This document shows, piece after piece, positions 1 to 5,146 of a DNA stretch of 5,146 nt. The notes below the pieces were generated by a model, which searched no databases, had not been told where the DNA came from, and worked only from the letters and a program-made list of their open reading frames with translations. The number at the start of each line of letters is the position of its first letter. The stretch's first letter is position 1. The translations under genes and the position numbers were made by a program. Source of the DNA: an uncultured Clostridium sp. (GTDB lineage: Bacteria > Bacillota > Clostridia > TANB77 > CAG-508). The DNA lies in the NCBI GenBank assembly GCA_947426875.1, contig CANEFU010000093.1, positions 1 through 5,146 on the forward strand, given 5' to 3'.

Positions 1-1969
1 TTGTGCTTTCTTCATCATATTGAACCTCTTGCTCATTTGTATATCGAATTATAATATGGTTACTACTATCTCCTTCTAATGGAGCAACCGTAATGTCACA
101 ATTTAAAATGATGTTAGCTCCTTTTATCATCTCTGCTTCGGTATATCTAGTTTGCTCTCCTGCTAGTTCCATTCTAATAACTTGATTTCCTGCCTCATTT
201 ACATAGACCTCCTGTTTTTGAATGGTTAATTCTTCTCCATATAATAAGTTTGCACTCTTTATTCTTACAGTTTGTACTTCTTGTGGAAATTCAAACTCTA
301 CCGTTGGATTTTTGTATAAGTCATATTTACTTTCATTGGTAATCAATGTTGTTTTTATTTCTATGTTTTTATTAACTTTTCCTGCTACTAATTGTGTTTG
401 ACTCATTTCAACTTCTGTTTTTGCTTGTGGTTCCTTTAAGGAAATACTATCTTTCCCTTGTCTTGCTTGAATTTGTTGTGTTTCTTGCAAGTTTCCTTCT
501 TCGGTTAATTCCGTAAGGAGTTTTACTTCGTTTCTTTCTCTTCTTTCTGAGTGGATTACTTTCTCATGTGTCATGGTAATAATACCTGTGTTTTGTGCAT
601 TATTAATTTTTAAGCTTATCTCTCTTTGCTCTTCTGGATACTCAACAATTAAAAGATTTTCTTCCTTTTGCATAGTTTCATGATTTATTTTTTTGATTTC
701 GGTTCCATCTATTTTTTGAATAATTAGTTCTCCTTGCTCTCCTATCACATTTAATAGTTCTTCTTGATTAATCATTGTCTTTTTATAGAAGGTATTTGCT
801 ACTTCCTTTTCCTCTGCTCCATTTACCTCTTTTGGGTAATAAGCGTTTCCTTCTATTACTTGTATATTCTGTTCAACTTGTGGGTAACGAATATCAATGG
901 TGCTACTACTAATATAATTTTGCTCTACTCCTGCATAGATTTTTCCTTTATATAGTTCCGTTTGATTTCTTACTTGATAATCAATTATCGCTTCTACTTC
1001 TTCTTGCATTTTATTGCTTACTTCTTTGGTAAGATTGGTTTCTTGTGTATCATATAATTGTATGTCACTTTTTATTTTTATCTCTTGTTCTTGTATGATA
1101 TTTTCTTCTGGATACACATAGGTAACGATTAGCTTATCTGTTTTTTGCTTTCCATAATATATTTTTCCGTCTTTTTCTTGGTTGGTTATTTGGATTGCTA
1201 ATTGATTTTCTTTTGCTTGATATTGAATACTATTTTCTTTGGTTGCTTGGGTTCCTCTATCTAAAACCTCAATTTTTTCTGGCATTTCTGGTGCTTCTAA
1301 TTGTAAGTTCGTTTGCTTAATTGGATAACCTTCTCCTTCTAACCCACTATTGATAGCAACTTGCACGATTCTTTTGTTTTCTCCATTTATTGAATATATT
1401 TTATTGGTTATAATTTGTGCATTCAAAGAAACAGGGTTATCATTGGTTACAATTATCTTTATTTTACTTTCTTTTTCTATTTGAGCTTCTTTTTGCATAG
1501 CATTTTGATAGCTTCCCGTTAATACCACTGTATTTTCTTGATTCCATTTACTTAATTCTACTATTCCCCCTAAATTTGCTTCTAATCCAACTTGTATTTT
1601 CACTTTTTGTCCTGCATTCATTTGTTTTAGGGTGATAGTGTCATCTGTCATAGATTCTATATTTTCATCTTCTTGTTGTTTGAACTTGAAATTAGCATTT
1701 CTTAACTCTATTTTTCCATTTAAGTAACCTTCTTGTTTTACTTCTATTTCCATACATAAATGAATATCATTAGCAGAAATGGCTTTTTCTATTTCATTAG
1801 TTCTATTTCCATCCTCCAATTCAAAATAACTATTAAATTCTACATTTTGCTCATTTGCTTCACTAAAAGCATAACTTACTAAGTTAGTTGCCAATATTAA
1901 GAAATTCGTCATCATCATACTGGCAATTAATAAAATAATAATGGCTATTTTCAATATCTTTTTCCTCAT
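1..1969 (-). CDS. Large secreted surface protein, N-terminal part (3' end beyond window)
   Basis: An uninterrupted frame of 656 codons runs from the ATG at 1969 to position 2 with no stop, so the 3' end lies outside the window. The start is supported by a ribosome binding site 9 nt upstream and by the N-terminus: MRKK, a hydrophobic segment (about residues 8-31) and a plausible signal peptidase site after Ala34-Phe35-Ser36. The rest is hydrophilic, Glu/Gln/Lys/Asn-rich and strongly beta-like, with only two cysteines (72 and 624) and no enzymatic motif. Around residues 535-562 the pattern ITNES-KYDLYKNP-VEFEFP resembles DUF11-like or adhesin beta-sandwich modules. From memory it resembles very large, poorly named surface proteins of uncultured Clostridia; no domain can be assigned with certainty. 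Likely role: exported, wall-associated adhesin or structural protein. Any C-terminal anchor would be off the left edge. It lies downstream of another surface-protein gene in the same orientation but has its own promoter. Confidence 0.88.
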   Translation of the reverse strand, partial: MRKKILKIAIIILLIASMMMTNFLILATNLVSYAFSEANEQNVEFNSYFELEDGNRTNEIEKAISANDIHLCMEIEVKQEGYLNGKIELRNANFKFKQQEDENIESMTDDTITLKQMNAGQKVKIQVGLEANLGGIVELSKWNQENTVVLTGSYQNAMQKEAQIEKESKIKIIVTNDNPVSLNAQIITNKIYSINGENKRIVQVAINSGLEGEGYPIKQTNLQLEAPEMPEKIEVLDRGTQATKENSIQYQAKENQLAIQITNQEKDGKIYYGKQKTDKLIVTYVYPEENIIQEQEIKIKSDIQLYDTQETNLTKEVSNKMQEEVEAIIDYQVRNQTELYKGKIYAGVEQNYISSSTIDIRYPQVEQNIQVIEGNAYYPKEVNGAEEKEVANTFYKKTMINQEELLNVIGEQGELIIQKIDGTEIKKINHETMQKEENLLIVEYPEEQREISLKINNAQNTGIITMTHEKVIHSERRERNEVKLLTELTEEGNLQETQQIQARQGKDSISLKEPQAKTEVEMSQTQLVAGKVNKNIEIKTTLITNESKYDLYKNPTVEFEFPQEVQTVRIKSANLLYGEELTIQKQEVYVNEAGNQVIRMELAGEQTRYTEAEMIKGANIILNCDITVAPLEGDSSNHIIIRYTNEQEVQYDEEST
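1862..1969 (-). other. Signal peptide of the left-hand surface protein
   Basis: Residues 1-36 form a classic Sec signal: a basic n-region (MRKK, Lys7), a hydrophobic core rich in Ile, Leu, Ala and Met, and a polar c-region ending Tyr-Ala-Phe-Ser before Glu-Ala-Asn. Ala at -3 and Ser at -1 fit signal peptidase I. The core is long, so an uncleaved membrane anchor is a weaker alternative. Confidence 0.8.
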
Positions 1970-1978
1970 CTTACCCGT

Positions 1979-1984
1979 TCCTTT
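1979..1984 (-). promoter_or_regulatory. Ribosome binding site for the left-hand gene
   Basis: The minus strand reads AAAGGA followed by 9 nt and then the ATG at 1969. The match and spacing fit a Firmicute Shine-Dalgarno site and support this start over the in-frame ATGs at codons 18-20, which lie inside the signal-peptide core. Confidence 0.7.
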
Positions 1985-2010
1985 CTTTACTGATAAAAGT
2001 TCTTAATTCT

Positions 2011-2040
2011 ATTCTAACTTCTTTCTCTTTCAAAAATCAA
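2011..2040 (-). promoter_or_regulatory. Candidate sigma-A promoter for the left-hand gene
   Basis: On the minus strand, TTGATT (2040-2035, four of six consensus bases) is followed after 18 nt by TAGAAT (2016-2011, five of six). This predicts a transcript start near 2004 and a leader of about 35 nt before the ATG. Such matches also arise by chance in AT-rich DNA. Its position between a terminator and a well-supported start makes it credible. Confidence 0.5.
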
Positions 2041-2127
2041 TCCCTTTCTCTTTCCTTTTATTGGTAGAAGCTCTAGGGTTTTACGGGTACTCATTTTCAC
2101 CATTTTTGTCTTTTATTTTAAGTTCTC

Positions 2128-2148
2128 TTTACATTTTGTTTACATTTT
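2128..2148. repeat. Two direct copies of TTTACATTTT, one helical turn apart
   Basis: Identical 10-mers at 2128-2137 and 2139-2148 are separated by one G, giving an 11-bp period. They lie about 125-145 bp upstream of the predicted transcript start of the left-hand gene. The spacing would suit a dimeric regulator binding one DNA face, but this is simple AT-rich sequence and may be chance. Confidence 0.3.
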
Positions 2149-2208
2149 TCTTTCTATTTTGAGTTCTTATTCTAAAGTGCTTATTTGCGTAGGCTTTTCA
2201 AAATTATC

Positions 2209-2247
2209 AAAATAAGGATTTGGGGGCCGTCCCCAAATCCTTATTTT
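2209..2247. repeat. Perfect 17-bp palindrome with GGGG/CCCC core
   Basis: The arms at 2209-2225 and 2231-2247 are exact reverse complements: AAAATAAGGATTTGGGG paired with its complement around the 5-nt loop GCCGT. It directly abuts the T-tract of the terminator at 2248-2283. Because the outer stem is A/T-only, either transcript would end the hairpin in a UUAUUUU-like run, so it could act as a weak bidirectional or back-up terminator. The GGGGACGG/CCGTCCCC core recalls repeated hairpins scattered in clostridial genomes, some of them associated with REP-type elements; that comparison is from memory. Confidence 0.75.
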
Positions 2248-2283
2248 AAAAAAAGCCAGAGGGTTTTGTTTTCCCTCTTGGCT
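2248..2283 (-). terminator. Intrinsic terminator of the right-hand surface-protein gene
   Basis: On the minus strand, arm AGCCAAGAGGG (2283-2273), a 9-nt loop (2272-2264) and arm CCCTCTGGCT (2263-2254) form a ten-pair stem with one bulged A. A run of T follows immediately (2253-2248). The hairpin begins 12 nt after the TAA stop at 2298-2296. Position, stem and T-tract are those of a rho-independent terminator, so read-through into the next gene should be limited. Confidence 0.88.
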
Positions 2284-2295
2284 AATTTCTAATGA

Positions 2296-5146
2296 TTAGA
2301 TTGCTTTTTTCTTAATGATGATAACTCCTGCTGCTAAGATAATAAGTGCTGTTGCTCCTATCATAACTGGTACAATATAGTTTTGATTTTCACCAGTATT
2401 TGGTGTTACTATTGTTGTTTCTGCCATACTATCATCTGCTTCTGTTAATCCTGCTCCTGGTACATAGTTACCTGGTATAGATTCTGGTTTTGAACCACCA
2501 TTTCTTTGTATTTCAATCATTTCTGTTTCATTATTTAGTGAAATTTCATCTGTTGTTGATAATAATTTAGAAACATTAATGTTAAGTTTTTCTTTGTCTC
2601 CAGGTGCTAATTTTTTATCTGCTAAACTTTCTGTCCAAAGAAGCATTTTATTAGCAATTGTTGAGTCTTCACTTTTATATACTGGTTCTTCTAAGTATTC
2701 TTGTATATTTTCTATTGCTTTTATTTCCCATTTTGCATTTTCTCCCTCTTTGTTGTCAAATGCCCAGTCTTTATCTAAGTAATCTACTATTTTAGATGGT
2801 GTGATTGTTATTTTATCACCTTTTACTTCTCCATATAGATAGAAGTCTTTATCTAAGTAATCTAATTCACTTTGGTTTTCTATGGTAATTCCATATCCTA
2901 CTTCTACTTTAGCTCCTTGCATTAATTCATTATCTAATTCTAGTCTAATAAATCCATTATATTTATCTGCTTCATCTGGTTTCATATAAGTAATATGATT
3001 TCTTTCTCCTGTTATATTTCCGTTTTCATCAACGGTTAAGTTAACAAGAACTTGACCATTTGCTAAAGTAACTTTCATGCTTTCTACACGTTTTGTTAAT
3101 TTTAAATCCTGTCTTGCTCTTTCGATAATACCAAAGTCTATATTTCTTATTTTGTACTCATAACGAAGTCCCATAGATGCCGTTTCTGTTGTTTCATATT
3201 CAATTCCAACTTCCATCATAGGAGTAGTAGAAACCATTTTGTTTTTTGTTATTTGTGTTTTTTGACTGAAAGTTTTCATTTCATTGTCTATTTCTTGTCT
3301 CATAACATCATAGTCATCTCTAGCATCACTATATCTAGGATTTTCTTGTTTATACCAGTCTCCTTTTTCGGCTCTTTCTTTTTCTTTATATATGGTTCCT
3401 TTGTATTCTTGTACTGTGTAGTGCTCATCTCCCCATGTATAGGTTAGTAGGTAATCACCTGGTATATAATTTGGAATATTGAAATATCCATTTGCATCTG
3501 TTGTTGCTGTATATTCTTTACCGCTTCCCTTTGTGTCCGTAAATTTAATTTCTACGCCTTCTATTCCTTTTTCTTCATCTGGTTTATCCGGTTTATATTC
3601 TCCGTCACCTTGACGAATCACTCCTGGATGTAGTTCTAATCCACCTGTTGCTTTATCTTCAAATACAGTACCTTCTAGTGTTCTTGCATCTGCTACTTCT
3701 AATAATAGACCTGGACTTGCATCTGTATCATCTTCATAAGTCTCTCTATCTCCTGGTGTACAATTTCCTGGATTTGAGTTTTTGTCAATTCCTGCATAGA
3801 TTCCATTTTTATCAAAGATAGAATAAGAATTGATTTCTGCTACATTTTCTAAGATAGTACTTTCATCTGCAGTTTGTCCTTCTTGCTTATCTTTTAATAT
3901 GTCTAATATTTGCTCTCTGCTTAATTTAAATTGGATATAAATACTAGTTGTTCCTTTTTCAATTCTAGTGTTATTTTTAATAATTGCTTTCGCATATTTT
4001 CCATCTGTTCCATAACTTCCTTCTTGTATTGAAATGTCTCCTACTAGTTCTCCATTTTCGTTTCGATATCCAATTGCTTTGTTCGTATCTCCATTTCTTT
4101 CTACACCTGTTCCTACACTTATGATTTGATATCTATTATCAAAATAGTCTGCAATGCTGTTAACTTGTGTAATTAAGCTAGAAGATTGATTGTTCATTTT
4201 TATTTCATACGTTATGTATGCTTGTAATTCTTTGCTTTTATCTACTGGATTCTCGTATTGATAATCTGCTTTATAAAGAGCTCTTCTATATGTCATATTT
4301 CCATATTCGTCTGCTTTTTCTCCAAATCTAACTCCTACATTAAATCCTTCTGGGTCATATTTTCCTCTTTGACCATAGCGATAAGTATTTTCATAACCAT
4401 TAATTGTTAGTTTTACATTGTGTATATCTTTCATAAGTGATATATCTGGTTGCTCTCTTTGATATAATCCTAAGTTGATATATTTAACTTCTTCTTCTCC
4501 TGGTGTAAAGTGGTCAACAATACTATATTTCGCCTCTTCTGTACTTGCTGTTATTGGATATTGGTCATTTTTGTTGATTAAGATAGCTTTATGTGCTTCA
4601 CTTGTATCGTAAGATAATGCTTGTGATTCATTTCCTTCTTCATTTAGTGTAACACCAGAATTTCTTTCTCTTCCTTCTACACTACTAAAGTTTTTGTTGA
4701 ATCTTTCTCTTATTGCTTGCCCTTCTATTGCTTTTGAAGCATTACTTGCCTCACTACTTGGTACATATGGATTTACATTGGTATAGGTTAATCCATTGTA
4801 TTCAAATTCAACATAGTAATTTCCTAAATTTTCGACTAATACATCGGTAAATAAATAGCTTCCTCCATTGGCTGTTGTGGTTACTCTATCTGCTTCTTTA
4901 CCTGTTCTGTCTTTTAATTTTACGGTAATTCCATCTAATAAGGTATCTCCTGTATCATAACTATGATTTATCTTAGTAAGGTCTCCCGTTTTATCACTTG
5001 CTTCGTCTTTCCATACATATCCTGATAGTTTGATATACTTTTGCTTGTTAGGAACTACTTTATTATTGTTTCCTGCTTTAACCGTTGCTACCGAAATTCC
5101 TTCTGAAGGGTTACATTCATAACCATAGTTAGGGTTAACTGTTTCA
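2296..5146 (-). CDS. LPXTG-type cell-wall-anchored surface protein with SdrD B/Cna-B-like domains (5' end beyond window)
   Basis: The frame is open from the right edge to the TAA at 2298-2296, giving 949 complete codons. The first in-frame ATG at 4434 is internal: 237 stop-free codons precede it, they encode a recognisable domain, and no ribosome binding site lies before it. Visible order, counting from the first complete codon: SdrD B/Cna-B-like domain (about 36-120, GYVWKD, YDTGDTLLDGITVKLKD, YYVEFEYNG); linker; DUF11-like module (about 234-324); beta-rich region; acidic D/N-rich linker (445-479); second B-like domain (about 488-586, TDANGYF, IPGDYLLTYTWGD); second DUF11-like module (680-763); C-terminal region; TPNTG (914-918), hydrophobic helix (924-944) and KKKAI. 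Such proteins are exported and covalently attached to peptidoglycan by sortase, usually as adhesins or pilus-like stalks. Ligand and full length are unknown; the signal peptide should lie beyond the right edge. Confidence 0.93.
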   Translation of the reverse strand, partial: ETVNPNYGYECNPSEGISVATVKAGNNNKVVPNKQKYIKLSGYVWKDEASDKTGDLTKINHSYDTGDTLLDGITVKLKDRTGKEADRVTTTANGGSYLFTDVLVENLGNYYVEFEYNGLTYTNVNPYVPSSEASNASKAIEGQAIRERFNKNFSSVEGRERNSGVTLNEEGNESQALSYDTSEAHKAILINKNDQYPITASTEEAKYSIVDHFTPGEEEVKYINLGLYQREQPDISLMKDIHNVKLTINGYENTYRYGQRGKYDPEGFNVGVRFGEKADEYGNMTYRRALYKADYQYENPVDKSKELQAYITYEIKMNNQSSSLITQVNSIADYFDNRYQIISVGTGVERNGDTNKAIGYRNENGELVGDISIQEGSYGTDGKYAKAIIKNNTRIEKGTTSIYIQFKLSREQILDILKDKQEGQTADESTILENVAEINSYSIFDKNGIYAGIDKNSNPGNCTPGDRETYEDDTDASPGLLLEVADARTLEGTVFEDKATGGLELHPGVIRQGDGEYKPDKPDEEKGIEGVEIKFTDTKGSGKEYTATTDANGYFNIPNYIPGDYLLTYTWGDEHYTVQEYKGTIYKEKERAEKGDWYKQENPRYSDARDDYDVMRQEIDNEMKTFSQKTQITKNKMVSTTPMMEVGIEYETTETASMGLRYEYKIRNIDFGIIERARQDLKLTKRVESMKVTLANGQVLVNLTVDENGNITGERNHITYMKPDEADKYNGFIRLELDNELMQGAKVEVGYGITIENQSELDYLDKDFYLYGEVKGDKITITPSKIVDYLDKDWAFDNKEGENAKWEIKAIENIQEYLEEPVYKSEDSTIANKMLLWTESLADKKLAPGDKEKLNINVSKLLSTTDEISLNNETEMIEIQRNGGSKPESIPGNYVPGAGLTEADDSMAETTIVTPNTGENQNYIVPVMIGATALIILAAGVIIIKKKAI
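2299..2406 (-). other. C-terminal cell-wall sorting signal (TPNTG variant)
   Basis: The last 36 residues are the pentapeptide TPNTG (2406-2392), a short polar spacer, about 21 hydrophobic residues (IVPVMIGATALI onward) and a basic KKK tail. This tripartite layout defines sortase substrates. The motif has Thr where the canonical LPXTG has Leu. Known clostridial sortases also accept non-Leu first positions, so a cognate sortase with relaxed or shifted specificity is expected elsewhere in the genome. Confidence 0.85.
2766..2864 (-). repeat. Exact 21-bp direct repeat encoding (D)YLDKD
   Basis: The same 21 bases occur at 2766-2786 and 2844-2864, 78 bp apart and in the same reading frame. They give DYLDKD twice, followed by Phe-Tyr in the first protein copy and Trp-Ala in the second. 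Flanking residues differ, so this is either a small recent duplication or conversion tract, or two related strand motifs of the second DUF11-like module with coincidentally identical codons. Confidence 0.7.
2857..3108 (-). other. DUF11-like beta module, second copy
   Basis: The segment starts DLKLTKRV, continues MKVTLANG and ends VEVGYGITIENQSELDY. This is the D-x-L-x-K ... G ... V-x-Y-x-I-x-I-x-N-x-S layout of DUF11-like adhesin modules. It parallels the segment at 4174-4446 in the same protein. In related folds the Lys near the start and the Asn near the end can form an intramolecular isopeptide bond; whether that happens here is inference. Confidence 0.5.
3388..3684 (-). other. SdrD B/Cna-B-like domain, second copy
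   Basis: The protein segment begins RTLEGTVFEDKATGG, passes through a proline/aspartate/lysine-rich loop, then GIEGVEIKFTD, TTDANGYFNIPNYIPGDYLLTYTWGD and VQEYKGTIY (broken here for length). The pattern of a G-V-F start, a G-V-x-I strand, a T-D-x-x-G-Y-F turn and a P-G-D-Y strand is that of SdrD B-like or carboxypeptidase-regulatory-like beta-sandwich stalk domains. Confidence 0.75.
4174..4446 (-). other. DUF11-like beta module, first copy
   Basis: The segment begins DISLMKDI, followed by VKLTINGYENTYRYG, a variable loop, and ends LQAYITYEIKMNNQSSSL. The beginning and end match the later module at 2857-3108 in spacing and key residues (D-x-L-x-K, K-x-T-x-N-G, Y-x-I-x-N-Q-S). It follows the phrase KYINLGLYQREQP, which I recall as typical of clostridial SdrD B-type surface proteins. 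Confidence 0.5.
4786..5040 (-). other. SdrD B/Cna-B-like domain, first copy
   Basis: The encoded segment opens KYIKLSGYVWKDEASDK, has the YDTGDTLLDGITVKLKD strand-turn-strand block, TTTANGGSYLFTDV and ends YYVEFEYNGLTYTNVNPY. The G-Y-V-W-x-D opening, the L-x-G-I-x-V-x-L strand and the G-S-Y-x-F-x-x-V strand are the hallmarks of SdrD B-like repeats of Gram-positive surface proteins. It lies wholly upstream of the internal ATG at 4434 and confirms that the gene continues to the right edge. Confidence 0.8.

Larger units (their letters stand above)
1970..2295. other. Intergenic region between the two surface-protein genes
   Basis: The 326 bp between the two coding regions hold, in transcription order, a terminator hairpin, a perfect GGGG/CCCC-core palindrome, an AT-rich stretch with a TTTACATTTT direct repeat, a candidate promoter and a ribosome binding site. 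I see no tRNA, no riboswitch-like fold and no convincing gene. The longest small frame noted, 29 codons at 2103-2014 on the minus strand, lacks a ribosome binding site. Confidence 0.8.

Noticed and set aside
764..955. 63-codon plus-strand open frame
   Set aside because: It lies entirely antisense to the well-supported left-hand secreted-protein gene. Its low-complexity hydrophobic, aromatic-rich translation is typical of reading AT-rich coding DNA backwards.
1973..2088. Inverted hexamers ACCCGT (1973-1978) and ACGGGT (2083-2088) flanking the promoter region
   Set aside because: Six bases separated by more than 100 bp are expected by chance; no surrounding complementarity extends them.
2014..2103. 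29-codon minus-strand frame starting ATG GTG AAA ATG in the intergenic region, with a very basic product
   Set aside because: No Shine-Dalgarno sequence lies before either ATG, it overlaps the candidate promoter of the next gene, and 29 codons is within chance expectation. A leader peptide cannot be excluded but is not supported.
2579..2782. 67-codon plus-strand open frame
   Set aside because: Antisense shadow of the C-terminal part of the wall-anchored protein; no ribosome binding site or recognisable domain.
3253..3447. 64-codon plus-strand open frame
   Set aside because: Antisense shadow within the wall-anchored protein gene; the Phe/Ser/Ile-rich translation reflects the Glu/Lys codons on the other strand.
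2296..4434. A 712-residue protein starting at the ATG at 4434 as the full gene
   Set aside because: The frame continues without a stop to the right edge and encodes a B-like domain upstream. No ribosome binding site precedes this Met, and the shortened product would lack the export signal that its sorting tail requires.

Overview
The window is AT-rich DNA with all supported coding on the minus strand. The low-GC composition, signal peptide, LPXTG-type sorting signal and SdrD B/Cna-B-like domains point to a Gram-positive Firmicute, most likely one of the uncultured gut-type Clostridia. That placement rests on composition and remembered family resemblance, not a search. TGA is not used as a sense codon, and the one visible stop is TAA.

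Layout in the direction of transcription (right to left). (1) 5146 to 2296: the 3' part of a large cell-wall-anchored surface protein gene, open through the right edge with 949 complete codons visible. It carries two SdrD B/Cna-B-like domains, two copies of a DUF11-like beta module, an acidic D/N-rich linker and a C-terminal TPNTG-helix-KKK sorting signal. (2) 2295 to 1970: a 326-bp intergenic region. It holds a strong intrinsic terminator just after the stop codon, then a perfect 17-bp palindrome with a GGGG/CCCC core abutting the terminator's T-tract, then an AT-rich stretch with a short direct repeat, a sigma-A-like promoter and a ribosome binding site. (3) 1969 to 1: the 5' part of a second large secreted protein gene, 656 codons without a stop, running off the left edge.

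Both main genes are cut by window edges, so start-to-stop ORF finding under-reports them: the left gene is missed altogether and the right gene is shortened to an internal ATG. Together they look like a surface-protein (adhesin or pilin-like) locus. The terminator and the new promoter between them suggest separate transcription units rather than one operon. No sortase, RNA gene, CRISPR array or transposase gene is visible. The least explained element is the GGGG/CCCC palindrome.
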